Assembly (NCBI GenBank): GCA_014607495.2
Contig: CP053150.1
Coordinates: forward strand, 10,312,495 to 10,376,494
Direction: 5' to 3'
From: Carposina sasakii
Lineage: Eukaryota; Arthropoda; Insecta; Lepidoptera; Carposinidae
DNA length: 64,000 bases
Shown: positions 46,413 through 57,128 of the stretch, piece after piece
Position numbering within the stretch: the first letter of the stretch is position 1
How the letters are laid out: each line of letters starts with the position of its first letter
Program-made: the position numbers and the translations under genes
Notes under the pieces: model-generated
Told to the model about the DNA's origin: nothing
Seen by the model: only the letters and a program-made list of their open reading frames with translations
Database searches by the model: none

Positions 46413-47209
46413 GATTTGTCCATAAGTTATTTTGTTTTGAAGGATTTATAAGTATAATATCTACATTATGATAGACCGGGCTTTGTCTTGCCCCTTGACT
46501 TGACATGACGTATTTTACCGGATATGTCAAAAAGCTAGACAGTGAGAAAATGCGAGCTTACTTGGTGCGTTATTTTTCGATCAGCCTGTATCCGCAAAGA
46601 TATGAGCAGACAGTATTGCGTTCTTATGTCGGGACCAAAGTCGGGACGCATCGATCCGCTCTCGCCCCGGGGTTGATCCTTCGGGCATTGGGAGTTACTT
46701 CTAAATTTTTATAGTGTTTGCTTTTTTGGTGGTTTATTTGCTTACAAACATAGATTAATCCGCCTACGATTGATGTTCATTAACAATCCGAATTCATTCA
46801 AAACCAAGGTCTTTTATATGCTGTTTGAGTTTTAAAATTTAAAATACATAAAAAAATTACATAAATATGTCAAAATAAATGACATAACTGTTTGATAAAA
46901 AACATAAAAAGTATTAATATTTGAATAAAAACAAACAAAATAATGGAAAATCTCATAAGCATGATAAGTGACCTAAAATAACCCCTATCTTATTAAATTA
47001 TTATAAGGTTCTAACGGCTGTTTGTCAAAGTACCTACAGAACGTATTCTGTATGCAGGTTATTGGCTTCAAAGCCCTGGGACTGTAGTACAAAAGGGCAG
47101 ACGTCGTTATACGCTGGCGGGACGCATCGATCGCACTGGGATACGAACAAGTAGCCCTTTCGGGATTCGAACTGTAAGTAACTTCGGTAATTGGTCTGAG
47201 ATTTTACTT
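46413..47209. other. Unassigned DNA
   Basis: Two slightly similar GC-richer blocks (46600-46690 and 47080-47180) share gggacgcatcgatc. Open frame 46505-46714 has no domain. No assignment. Confidence 0.4.
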
Positions 47210-47475
47210 ACATTATAAAACTTACATTACAAAACAAAAATTACCTTAGCTCAATCTCTTCTTCTTCCATTGCTGGACTATGTTGATGTTTGCTATCTTG
47301 ATGCCAATGAGGAGCTGCTCAATAAACTCGAACGACTTCAAAACCTGGGTAACCGCTTCATATACGGACTACGCAAATATGATCATGTCACTCAATTTCG
47401 AAAAGAGCTGAAATGGATACCTATTAGACTTCGCCGGAATGTTCACATATTAACTCGTCTGTTTAAAATTTTATA
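47210..47475 (+). pseudogene. Old LINE coding end, first part
   Basis: Reads through SLLLPLLDYVDVCYLDANEE and NRFIYGLRKYDHVTQFRKEL to LTRLFKIL, the pattern of the C-terminal region after the reverse transcriptase in jockey/CR1-type LINEs. The frame is broken at 47475 by a TA-flanked miniature element and resumes at 53901. It is 5'-truncated and inactive. Confidence 0.8.
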
Positions 47476-48318
47476 CAGGGTGTTTGTAACAGCCCGGCAA
47501 ATATTGATACCATGACTTCAGACCATGATTCTGACGCGGAAAACACTGAAAATTTTCTCAGGAAAATTCCAAAATTTTCCAAACTTTTATCATATTTTCA
47601 GGAAAAAAATTGTTTAGTTCGTTTAATTAGGCCTTAGATAATGACTTAAAAATAAAAAAATTACCAAAACACGATTTTCAAAAAAAAGTTGCCTATAAAA
47701 AAGTTCAAATAACTGATCAACCCAAATGAAGAGTCACAAGTGATCAAAAAACAGCAATGTGTCACACAATAACCAAAAAGCCCATTTAATTAGTCACAGG
47801 ATCACCCAATACCCACCCTTTTTCTGCTTGTGGCAACACTATGGTTGACAGCTGATCTAACCTTTTCTTAATAATTTTATTCGTATTAATTGTAAATATT
47901 GTATAAATACTGTTAAATATTACATATTTAGGTTTTATAAGTGCTTAGGAAGATAATAAGTAAAATATTTTGTGCTTTTATTGGTGCTAAAGTGTATAAA
48001 TCCAATAATTTCGGTGCCGGTTAAATCTACCTACTGCTAGTGATAAAAGTGAAATTGTAAATCAAAATTTAAAACAAAACCTGTAAAACATATCTAGGTT
48101 TGATATATTTTACTGTCTATTTTTGTAATACACAAACCTAATTTACTCCGTAAGTAATTGTACATAGTCTGTGTATAATATTAATCAATTATTTTTTTTG
48201 TCTTATATCTTAGTTGACATACTTCTGGACGTTCTCTCTTTGTTTCTGCTCAGTCATACAGCTGCCTAAACCTTATTCAATTACCTTTTTTTGCCAATCA
48301 AATATAAACTAGTCAATA

Positions 48319-49920
48319 ATGACATCTGTGTTGACCCGCAAGACCAGTGCTCAACAGGAGCAAAATAAACTCCAACTAACTTTACAGGAGTTAAAAGTGT
48401 CCAAGGAGCTATGTGATCAACTGCAGAGAGAAAGGGAGGACAATGAGAAAGAATTTATTCGTATATTAGATATTAACAAGAAAATTAAATCTGAAATGTC
48501 AATCTTAGACAACAAATATACAGATGCCATAGAGGAGCGAAACTGTCTACAGGCGATAATTGATAGGTTTGATGTACATAGTACAGAATATGAAGAAGCT
48601 CTTCAACAAATAAAATTGCAAAAATCTCAATTGCTTGCGGCTCATGATGAGATTTTAGAATTAAGAAAGGTCATACAAGATAGGCAAACTGCACAGACTG
48701 TTAGTCTTTATGAGGAGCTAGTATCTGACGCCCCTAACCTGGTAACTGCTGCAAGCCAATGTGCACCCAAGACCATCATAGATCTAACTTGTGATGAATC
48801 AATTAACAGCACAAATAATCATGATCATTCTTGCAGCAAGAACAAGGTTAAAAAATACTGTAAATTAAATAGATTTATTAAAAAGACTCAAAAAATAGTG
48901 GGTAAAAATAAATTATTCATAAAAAATGTAAAATATAATAGAGAAAGAATCAGTTTGCTTGATGAGATTGATTCTCTTTCAGCGGCATCAAGAAGCACAA
49001 CAACTGAGTATGAGACCATTATTCACCAACTACAGGAGGAATTAAGTAGTCTACAAGTCTCTTTAGACTACATTACCAACAAATATAATAGCTCACAAAA
49101 TGAAATACGGGAGCACACTCTGGCAATGACGGAGTTGATTGATCTCTGTAATTATAATGAACAGAGGTTTGAATCACTTACAAGGTCCAGCACTTTGTCA
49201 TGCTCATGCAATATACCTACACTGAATGTGCAGTCGGAGAGTGGTTCCGTTTTGTCTACACCGGTGAAAAACAGTCTCACACCAAGTAATAATAATAATG
49301 AAAACTATTGTATTTCCAATTCTGAGGACACTCGGTCTCAGCCTCAAATGGTGATATTCTCTGACAGCATAGGTAAGGGTTTGGGTCAGCTTATCAACCA
49401 ATTTCAATGCCCATCAGGATCAGTATTAAACTACTGCATGCCTGATGCTCCTTTAAACTACATATTAAACAAAATAAAATTGTATAAATTTTCCATAAAT
49501 ACAACTCTTGTACTACTGATTGGCAACAGGAAAGGTTTGAATTGTAGGGCAGATGTGGATAAATTGTATCAAGTTTTAAATAACATTAAAGTTCACAAAG
49601 TAATTTTGTTTACACTGCCCTACAGTAATGGTTGGCCACAGGCAGAAAATACTCATAGATATAGATTAAATAAATTGATGTCAACAGTGGCATACTATTG
49701 TCCAAATATTACATTACTGGACATCAATTTATCAATGAAATGTTCATACATGAGTAAACATAAATATTGTTTATCTAATTATAATTTAAGACAGGTAGCA
49801 AATATGCTACATAATCGCATGTCTATTCCAGCCATAAATTTGGCTCCTCTAGATAGTTTTTTAACTTCTCAATATGTTGGGAAAAATATTATCACTTTGG
49901 ATTCTAATCCAAAAAACTAA
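48319..49920 (+). CDS. LINE ORF1: coiled coil plus SGNH esterase-like domain
   Basis: 533 residues. Residues 5-120 are strongly heptad-like and charged (ELCDQLQREREDNEKEF, EALQQIKLQKSQLLAAHDEI), predicting a coiled coil. A second coil-like stretch lies near 215-290. From residue 344 an SGNH/GDSL-type hydrolase fold is suggested by FSDSIGKG (block I Ser), LLIGNRKG (Gly-Asn block) and a late His in the motif HKYCLSNYNLRQVANML (His at 481). Esterase-like ORF1 proteins are known in CR1-type LINEs. In those elements they are thought to bind RNA or lipid. No zinc knuckle or RRM was seen. The start is the first ATG of the open frame. Confidence 0.8.
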   Translation: MTSVLTRKTSAQQEQNKLQLTLQELKVSKELCDQLQREREDNEKEFIRILDINKKIKSEMSILDNKYTDAIEERNCLQAIIDRFDVHSTEYEEALQQIKLQKSQLLAAHDEILELRKVIQDRQTAQTVSLYEELVSDAPNLVTAASQCAPKTIIDLTCDESINSTNNHDHSCSKNKVKKYCKLNRFIKKTQKIVGKNKLFIKNVKYNRERISLLDEIDSLSAASRSTTTEYETIIHQLQEELSSLQVSLDYITNKYNSSQNEIREHTLAMTELIDLCNYNEQRFESLTRSSTLSCSCNIPTLNVQSESGSVLSTPVKNSLTPSNNNNENYCISNSEDTRSQPQMVIFSDSIGKGLGQLINQFQCPSGSVLNYCMPDAPLNYILNKIKLYKFSINTTLVLLIGNRKGLNCRADVDKLYQVLNNIKVHKVILFTLPYSNGWPQAENTHRYRLNKLMSTVAYYCPNITLLDINLSMKCSYMSKHKYCLSNYNLRQVANMLHNRMSIPAINLAPLDSFLTSQYVGKNIITLDSNPKN

Positions 49921-49991
49921 CCATTAAGACAACAGAGGTCAGCTCTTGCAAAAATAATATTGCAGACAATAAATGTAAAAGTAAACTAAAT

Positions 49992-52817
49992 ATGAATATT
50001 GTACACCAAAATATTCAAGGCTTGCCATTAAAGGAGCTAGAAGTTGAGTTGTTCATGACTTGTTATGACATTGACATTTTTTGTATTACTGAACACTGGT
50101 TACAGGATCATCAACTCATGTTCAACTTCAATAACCACCACATAGTAAGCTCCTATAATAGGGTTAACTTCATAAGAGGAGGCTCTTTAATATTAGTAAA
50201 CAAAAACCTTAAATGTAAGGAAAGAAAAGACATTGTGAGTCTCTCAGTTGAAAGAGAAACCGAACTAGCTTGTGTTGAGGTTGAACAATTCATAGTTGTT
50301 AGTGTATACAGCCCCCCATGTGCTAATTATGACCGCTTTTCGATTACAATGGAGGAAGTTTTATCTAAAGTCATAAATTCTGGCAAAGAAATTATCATAT
50401 GCGGAGACTTCAATACGGACATATTAGTAGGGTCTTCTGCCAGCTTGAGATTTTTAAATTTATTTCAATCTTTTAACTTATGTAATTTGTTTTGTGAACC
50501 AACAAGAATTACGGACACTACTGCTACATGTTTAGATAATATTTTTACAAATATAAAACCCGAATACAGTAAATTAATAGACAATTTTGACTCAGATCAC
50601 AGGGGACAGTTAGCCTCTTTTCCAGTCAAGTCACATAAGGTAACAAAACAAAAGATAACTTATGTGCCAATTACATCTAATCGAATGGAATCATTTAGGG
50701 GCAAGGTTACGGGAAGATTACAAGACTTGCACTACAATGAAAATCCCAACATATTGTATAGCTCGATATTTAGTCTCATATTAACTGAGTTTAATAAAGT
50801 ATTTTTAACAAAATCTATTACTATAAGTAATCGTTTAGTTTTTAGCGAGTGGGCCACACCTGGCATATATAAGAGCAGAGAACGTTTATATAATCTTTAT
50901 AGCGAAAAAACGTTTAACCACAGCTCAGCCTTCAAGGAGTATGTCAAACAGTATTCTAAGTTATTTAAACGTGTTTGTAACAACGCAAAATCAAATTTTG
51001 TAAAAAATAAAATTAAACAATCTACCGATAAGATTAAAACCACTTGGAATATAATTAACAGTGAGACCGGAAGAAATGCCGTTCGAGATTCCAGCTTTAG
51101 CTTAGTGATTGATGGAGTTAACATAAAATCTCACTCTGAGGTAGCCGCAGCTTTCCAAAACTTCTTTGACAGTATACCTCATTCAGCAACAAAAGACCTT
51201 AACTCGTCCCCTGAGGTCGCTGCATCTTTGCTCAAAAACAGTGTAACAGCATGTGAGAGGGATTTTGCATTTTCCTATGTTAACTACAAAGATATAATTA
51301 AAACTTTTAAATCCATCTACTCCAAAAAAACCGCTGACCTATGGGGCCTATCGGTGAAAACGTTAGGTTCAATAATAGATGTAATAAGTACTCCGCTAGC
51401 AAGCGTTTTTAATAATTGTATAGACAAAGGAGTCTTTCCTGATTTAATGAAACATAGTAAAGTTATTCCGTTGTTCAAGTCAGGAGAATCTTCTGATCCA
51501 GGTAATTTTCGCCCGATATCAGTACTCCCAACAATCAGTAAAATCTTTGAAAAACTAATTTTAGAACAATTGTCCAGGCACTTCGATAATAACAACCTTT
51601 TTAGCAATAAGCAGTATGGCTTCACCAAGGGGCGGTCTACTATCGACGCGGGAGTTGAGTTGTTAAGTCACATTGTCGACGCTTGGGAGGAGTCACATGA
51701 CGCACTGGGAGTGTTCTGTGACTTGTCAAAAGCGTTTGATTGTGTCCACCATGAAATTTTAATTCGAAAATTAGAACATTATGGTATACGGGGTGGGGCC
51801 CTCTATCTTCTGATGTCCTATTTGAACGATAGGATTCAGAAGGTAGATGTGAACGGAAAACGATCACCGGGATCGCGCGTCACAATAGGTGTCCCACAAG
51901 GTTCAATCCTTGGTCCGTTTCTTTTCCGTATTTATATAAATGATTTGCCATACTTTGTAGGTAATGAGCATGAAATAGTATTGTTTGCAGATGACACCTC
52001 CTTACTTTTTAAAGTAAAGAGGCAGCTCATCGTATATGACGTGGTGAACAGTGCTCTCTCTAAAGTGTTATATTGGTTTAGTAATAATAATCTTGTTCTT
52101 AATAGTAGGAAAACGAAATTAATAAAATTTTCTACTCCCAACGTGAAACAAGTTAGATCTGATGTTTACATAGGCGACGAGAGACTGGATCAAGTGGATT
52201 CGACTGTTTTCTTGGGCATAACTTTGGATGCCAAATTACAATGGGGTCCTCACATTGAAAAACTAAGTAAGAAACTCAGTTCTGCAGCCTATGCAGTTAA
52301 GAGAATTCGTCTACTGACAGATGTCGAGACTGCTAGAATTGTTTATTTTAGCTATTTCCATAGTATAATGACATACGGTATTTTATTATGGGGAAGCGCA
52401 GCTGATTGGGAGTCAATATTTATCTTACAAAAAAGAGCTGTCCGTGCAATTCTAAACTTAGGGTCCAGGGTCACATTACGTGAGAAATTTAAAGAATTGA
52501 ATATAATGACTTTAGCTTCGAATTATATTTATGAAAATTTATTATACGTTCATAAGAATTTAGATAAATTTAATAAAATGTCTGATGTGCACAAAATAAA
52601 TACAAGAGGTAAGAACAGACTTGTTGCTCATGTGTCCCGTCTCCGCAAAGTCAGTAAATCATTCATGGGTCAATGTATACTTTTCTACAACAAGCTTCCA
52701 GATACACTCAAAGGGCTACCTATCTGTAAATTTAAAAATATTGTGAAGAAAAAACTTTGCATGAAAGAATATTATACAGTATTAGAATATTTAAATGATA
52801 GCGAGCCATGGAAGTGA
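49992..52817 (+). CDS. LINE ORF2: AP endonuclease and reverse transcriptase
   Basis: 941 residues; makes the target-primed cDNA copy of the element. The N-terminal AP-endonuclease domain (about 1-225) shows NIQG (Asn), ITEHWL (Glu), VYSPP (Tyr), GDFNTD (Asp/Asn) and SDHRGQ (Asp/His). The reverse transcriptase (about 460-740) has NFRPISVLP, QYGFTKGRST, DLSKAFDCVHHEIL, GVPQGSILGPFLF and the catalytic FADD at residues 665-668. FLGITLDAKLQWGPHI follows. A C-terminal thumb-like region (YGILLWGSA, QKRAVRAI) completes the usual jockey/CR1-group layout. No frameshift or stop occurs. No RNase H domain is evident. Confidence 0.92.
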   Translation: MNIVHQNIQGLPLKELEVELFMTCYDIDIFCITEHWLQDHQLMFNFNNHHIVSSYNRVNFIRGGSLILVNKNLKCKERKDIVSLSVERETELACVEVEQFIVVSVYSPPCANYDRFSITMEEVLSKVINSGKEIIICGDFNTDILVGSSASLRFLNLFQSFNLCNLFCEPTRITDTTATCLDNIFTNIKPEYSKLIDNFDSDHRGQLASFPVKSHKVTKQKITYVPITSNRMESFRGKVTGRLQDLHYNENPNILYSSIFSLILTEFNKVFLTKSITISNRLVFSEWATPGIYKSRERLYNLYSEKTFNHSSAFKEYVKQYSKLFKRVCNNAKSNFVKNKIKQSTDKIKTTWNIINSETGRNAVRDSSFSLVIDGVNIKSHSEVAAAFQNFFDSIPHSATKDLNSSPEVAASLLKNSVTACERDFAFSYVNYKDIIKTFKSIYSKKTADLWGLSVKTLGSIIDVISTPLASVFNNCIDKGVFPDLMKHSKVIPLFKSGESSDPGNFRPISVLPTISKIFEKLILEQLSRHFDNNNLFSNKQYGFTKGRSTIDAGVELLSHIVDAWEESHDALGVFCDLSKAFDCVHHEILIRKLEHYGIRGGALYLLMSYLNDRIQKVDVNGKRSPGSRVTIGVPQGSILGPFLFRIYINDLPYFVGNEHEIVLFADDTSLLFKVKRQLIVYDVVNSALSKVLYWFSNNNLVLNSRKTKLIKFSTPNVKQVRSDVYIGDERLDQVDSTVFLGITLDAKLQWGPHIEKLSKKLSSAAYAVKRIRLLTDVETARIVYFSYFHSIMTYGILLWGSAADWESIFILQKRAVRAILNLGSRVTLREKFKELNIMTLASNYIYENLLYVHKNLDKFNKMSDVHKINTRGKNRLVAHVSRLRKVSKSFMGQCILFYNKLPDTLKGLPICKFKNIVKKKLCMKEYYTVLEYLNDSEPWK

Positions 52818-53759
52818 ATTGTTCTAGCATCCCCAAGTTACGCAATCTATGTTTTACTTTTATATTTAGCTTAGTAGGTATAGTTAATATGTGTTGGTGA
52901 ATGTGACCAGAAGCGCTATAGTGTATCATGCGTGACTTCTTCATTCTAATGTTATTACCAGCTATAGGTATTATATATTTAAGTTCTGAATGACACGTTA
53001 GCTCTTCTATTCACATTTTACCGTCGACTTGTACTATTGTACACAAATATATATCTTTTTTATATTTTATAGTTTAGTAGATACTTATTTGACATTGACT
53101 TGTACTCTGTGTACACATTTTATTTTTATTTATACAATTTAAATTTGACATGGACCTGTACTTACTTTGTGTAAGTGGGTATGTAATTTATATGAATTTA
53201 AATTAATTATGTTATGATAATTGAATTTATACACACTAAATGAGTTAAGTGTTACTATCTGATATCTTATCCAATGTAAGATTCTTTTGTTAATATGTTA
53301 CTTAGTTTTGACTGTGTCGCTGGGAGTTTTCTTGCTATTTCTTCTTTCAAGCAGTGACACTTCACTGAGATAGTGTAACAGTAATAGTATAATCATGCGG
53401 TGTGTCAGACCTAATGTTGGTTTTGCCATAAAGGAGAACTGTGTAGCAGCTCTTCTGGATTTCATCTTTAGGCGACCTTAACTCTTATTCTCCACGTTGG
53501 TGGCTATTAGCCCCGAATCGCTAACTTATGCCTGACAGACCGTAACAAATCGCACCTTGGGATGGTGACCGTTGCCAAAGCAAAAGCTTTGCGATTTATT
53601 TATTTTTGGGTTGTTTAAATTCACCTCCTTTTTTGTTTGGTAGCGGTTTCATTTTTGGGATGCGAACATAGAAAGTAACATATAATTAGACAATCAACAA
53701 ACAAGTGTTAATGCTTTCATGTTGAATAAATGATTTTGAATTTGAATTTGAATTTGAAT
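52818..53759 (+). other. LINE 3' UTR and tail
   Basis: AT-rich 3' UTR. A GC-richer block at 53280-53600 may be the part recognised by the reverse transcriptase. The end is gttgaataaatga followed by about three repeats of ttgaat, the short-repeat tail often seen in jockey/CR1-group LINEs instead of poly(A). Confidence 0.6.
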
Positions 53760-53900
53760 AGAATTGGCGCGGAGAGCAAAGATTACTGATAATCTAATCA
53801 AAAATACATTTCCTGCGAGTAATAACACTGTCGTATAACTCAACACGATGGTACCTGTTCAGCATTTCAGTATTTGCCTGGCTGTCACCTATACCCTGTA

Positions 53901-54144
53901 TAACACATCCTCTCCAGTATATCTGCGAGAACGTTTCGACTATTTCTTTCCACGAGACCGACCCTTGCGCTCATTAACTGCTACTCTACTTAAAACTCCT
54001 CAGCATAATTCTATCGCTTATAATTACTCATATACCGTGTATGCAGTCAAATTGTGGAACTCTCTACCTCACACCGTGAGAGATTGTCAAACTGTTGCTG
54101 CATTTAAGAAAAGGTTAAGGAACCACTACCTCTCGCTTCAATAG
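53901..54144 (+). pseudogene. Old LINE coding end, second part
   Basis: Continues the reading begun at 47210: ERFDYFFPRDRPLRSL, VYAVKLWNSLPHTVRDCQ and FKKRLRNHYL, ending at a stop at 54142-54144. WNSLP followed by FKKRL is the usual very C-terminus of jockey/CR1-type ORF2. A 3' UTR follows to 54204 and then continues at 55624-55858, after an RTE insertion. Confidence 0.82.
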
Positions 54145-54204
54145 AAATGAGTCTGTCTGTTATATATTTAATTAATATATATTCATGTATGTTTATGTAG
54201 GTAT

Positions 54205-55623
54205 GTAGGGTGGAACTCCGGTACTGAAGGTCCTCCAAAGGCTCTTCAATTCCGTCCTGCTCGAAGGCGTAACGCCGGAAGCATGGAACAGAAGTGTGGT
54301 GGTTCTGTTCTTTAAAAAAGGCGATAAAGCCTTGCTGAAGAACTATAGACCCATCTCGCTTCTGAGCCATGTCTACAAGTTGTTTTCAAGGGTAATCACG
54401 AATCGTCTTGCTCGCAGGTTTGATGACTTCCAGCCTCCCGAACAAGCCGGTTTCCGAAAAGGGTTTAGTACCATAGATCATATCCACACGCTACGGCAGA
54501 TTATACAAAAAACGGAAGAGTATAATCGGCCACTATGCCTAGCGTTCGTGGACTATGAGAAGGCCTTTGATTCGATCGAGACATGGGCAGTGTTGCGGTC
54601 TCTCCAGCGGTGTCATATTGACCATCGATATATCGAAGTGCTGAAGTGTTTATACAGCAATGCCACCATGTCGGTACGAGTACAGGAGCGGAGCACTGAG
54701 CCGATTTCTTTGCAGAGGGGAGTGAGACAAGGATATGTTATTTCTCCGAAGCTCTTCACCAATGCAGTGGAAGACGCCTTTAAGCTTCTCGAATGGAAAG
54801 GACTCGGCATCAATATCAATGGCGAATACATCACTCACCTTCGGTTCGCAGACGACATCGTGGTGATGGCAGAATCGCTGAAGGATCTAAGCACAATGCT
54901 CGATGGCCTCAATCGAGTCTCCCAACAGGTGGGGCTGAAGATGAACATGGACAAGACGAAGATCATGTCGAACGTCCATGTGCCGCCCACTCCTGTACTG
55001 GTTGGGAGCTCGATGCTTGAAGTTGTTGACGAGTATGTTTATCTGGGACAGACGGTCAAACTAGGTAAGTCCAACTTTGAGAAGGAGGTAACTCGGCGAA
55101 TCCAACTCGGCTGGGCAGCGTTCGGGAAACTACGAAGCTTATTTGTGTCCAAGGTACCCCAGTCCTTAAAGACGAAGGTATTCAACCAGTGCGTGCTGCC
55201 GGTGATGACCTACGGTGCCGAGACGTGGTCTCTAACTATGTGCCTCATAAAAAAGCTCAGGATCGCACAGCGAGCGATGGAAAGAGCTATGCTTGGGATC
55301 TCTCTGCGTGATCGAAGCAGAAATGAGGAGATCCGCAGACGTACAAAGATCACCGACATAGCTGAATGGTCCAGCAAGCTGAAGTGGCAATGGGCAGGGC
55401 ACATAGCTCGAAGAACTGATGGCCGATGGAGTCGGAAATGTCTAGAGTGGATACCACGTATCGGCAAGCGCAGCGTGGGAAGGCCACCCGCGAGGTGGAC
55501 GGATGACCTGGCCAAGGTTGCGGGCGTCGGTTGGATGCAGGCTGCTTCCGTCCGGTCGGAGTGGAGGTTGTTGGGGGAGGCCTTTGTCCAACAGTGGACT
55601 TCTCAGGGCTGTAAATGATGATG
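54205..55623 (+). mobile_element. 5'-truncated RTE LINE
   Basis: Flanked by a 10-base duplication atgtaggtat (54195-54204 and 55624-55633). It begins in frame within the reverse transcriptase region and ends with the gatgatg tail typical of RTE LINEs. It carries most of the reverse transcriptase but no endonuclease, so it arrived dead through 5' truncation. Confidence 0.85.
54296..55618 (+). pseudogene. RTE reverse transcriptase (C-terminal 440 codons, open)
   Basis: 440 residues from the first ATG. The frame is open from about 54207 into the 5' truncation point (reads PVLKVLQRLFN). It contains LKNYRPISLLS, EQAGFRKGFSTIDH, VDYEKAFDSIE, RGVRQGYVISP and the catalytic FADD at residues 184-187, then KLGKSNFEKEVTRRI and MTYGAETWSL. 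The C-terminal region (KWQWAGHIARR, RPPARWTDDLAKVAG) is characteristic of RTE elements. The N-terminal endonuclease is missing. The open frame despite truncation suggests recent insertion. It is the parent type of the remnant at 24425-24709. Confidence 0.88.
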
Positions 55624-55858
55624 ATGTAGGTATATTTTATTCATTATATTGATTAGATTAGGGTATCTATTTGTTAAATTCAAATTTTATTATACTTAGA
55701 TTCTGTGTACACGCATATCTACCTTTTATATTTAATTATCACTTTCCCAAATGGTTTGCTGGAAGAAATCTCTTTCAGAGATAAGCACGCCTTTGTACAT
55801 TTTCTGTCATAATTTCTGTCTGTATATAATTGTATGTGTACAATAAAGAATAAGAACT
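55624..55858 (+). repeat. Old LINE 3' UTR, distal part
   Basis: Contains 'ggtttgctggaagaaatctc' followed by a small hairpin (atctctttcagagat). It then reads 'agcacgcctttgtacatttt' and ends tgtacaataaagaataag. The same block closes copies at 303-430 (minus) and 484-615 (plus). Confidence 0.75.
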
Positions 55859-56693
55859 TAATTTTCCATAACATCTAGGTATAGGTATATACAGCAGAAT
55901 TTTCATTTTTGAATTTTCATCCAGCTGATCTTGTTAGATAACCGGACTCTTATTTAAAGGGTTGATCGTGTAAGATAGTGGATCGTGTGGTACTAGTGAA
56001 GAGAAGCCTTAGCAGTCTTGTTATAATTATAATAATGATAAGCACCGAAGAACTAGCTCTAGGATAGACATAAAATATTGCGAAATTCAAGAGTTATGTT
56101 TACTATAATTATGTTATAACGATGAAAGATACTTATAATAAAGTTAATTCCACAAAACATGAAGAGTATGCCACTTTAAACATAGTGTATTATGAAGCTT
56201 ATTCCCTTGGCAGAATGCTGAAGTACTTTATATTAATCAACTTGATATATTTACAGTACATTTAGAGAAACTGCGGTAATTTAATAAAACGGATGTCGTG
56301 TTCACATTGCAATTAAAAGAACGAAGTAAGTACTCTTTCATTTAATTTATAGAACTGATGTAGGGTTAACAAAAATGATTAAGAAAAATACTGTATATTT
56401 TGTCTAACCAAAAAAATAAGTTTTTGTCTGTGTCATGCCGAAAAAATGTAAAAGCGTAGCGCAAAGTTTGGAATAGGTAAGTATTTACTTTCTTGTTGTT
56501 CTTCTTTAAGCTGAACTTAGCTATGTACTGCTAACTGTAAAATAGGCGTTTATTTAGAAAATACTAAAAATATTCGGCATTCAACCCAAAGCGACTCACA
56601 TATACCTACTCGTATGTCAATAAAAAATACTTTAAAAGAAAAACAAAGTAACTATGTACACACTTTTGATGATTCAGACACATCCTACTTACT
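55859..56693. other. Unassigned AT-rich DNA
   Basis: About 830 bases with no gene or repeat recognised. Confidence 0.45.
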
Positions 56694-56869
56694 ACTATAA
56701 TATACGAGTATTATAAACGCGAGAGTTTGTGAGTATGAATGGATGGATGGATGGATGTTTGTTAATCTTTCACGTAAAAACGGCTGGAGCGATTTTGATA
56801 AAATTTGGTATGGAGTTAGCTAACACCCTGGATTAACACAAGGCTACTTTTTATCGCGGGAAATCCTTT

Positions 56870-57128
56870 TTACCGACTTCAAAAAAAGGAGGAGGTTCTC
56901 AATTCGTCTGTATGTATAATATTTTTTTTTATGTATGTTCACCGATATTTCCGTCAATTATAAACGGATTTCAAAATTTTTTTTTTGGTTGGATAGAGCT
57001 CACTTCTGAGGTGGTCCCATTTTCACCAGGTCAGGATCTGATGATGGGATCCAGGAGAAATCTAGGGCAACCACCGAAAATTGTATGCTCGTATGGTGCT
57101 TTTGTTACGTAATCATGTCTTACTCAGG
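56870..57128 (+). repeat. Dispersed repeat starting accgacttcaaaaaaagg
   Basis: The segment begins ttaccgacttcaaaaaaagg and includes 'tggtcccattttcaccaggt' and 'aggatctgatgatggga'. An inverted gaagtcggttaa occurs at 58574-58586, so the two may be the ends of one element of about 1.7 kb. Family not assigned. Confidence 0.45.

Larger units (their letters stand above)
47812..53759 (+). mobile_element. Full-length LINE with two open ORFs
   Basis: About 5.95 kb. It has a 5' UTR of about 500 bases, ORF1 (48319-49920), a 71-base gap, ORF2 (49992-52817), a 3' UTR of about 900 bases and a short tail of ttgaat repeats (about 53735-53758). It lies inside a miniature element, which gives the approximate ends. 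A short target duplication, AATA, is possible. Both ORFs are open with all key residues seen, so this copy may be young. Confidence 0.85.
47476..53898. mobile_element. CAGGGTG/TA miniature element split by a full LINE
   Basis: The left portion (47476 to about 47811) starts cagggtgtttgtaacagc and matches the copy at 21374-22033. The right portion (about 53760-53898) matches that copy's right arm and ends cacctataccctg. TA flanks both ends (47474-47475, 53899-53900). The LINE inserted near the inner edge of the right arm. The 5' arm is diverged. Confidence 0.82.

Noticed and set aside
54613..55515. Minus-strand and alternate-frame ORFs over the RTE LINE
   Set aside because: Shadows of the reverse transcriptase frame.
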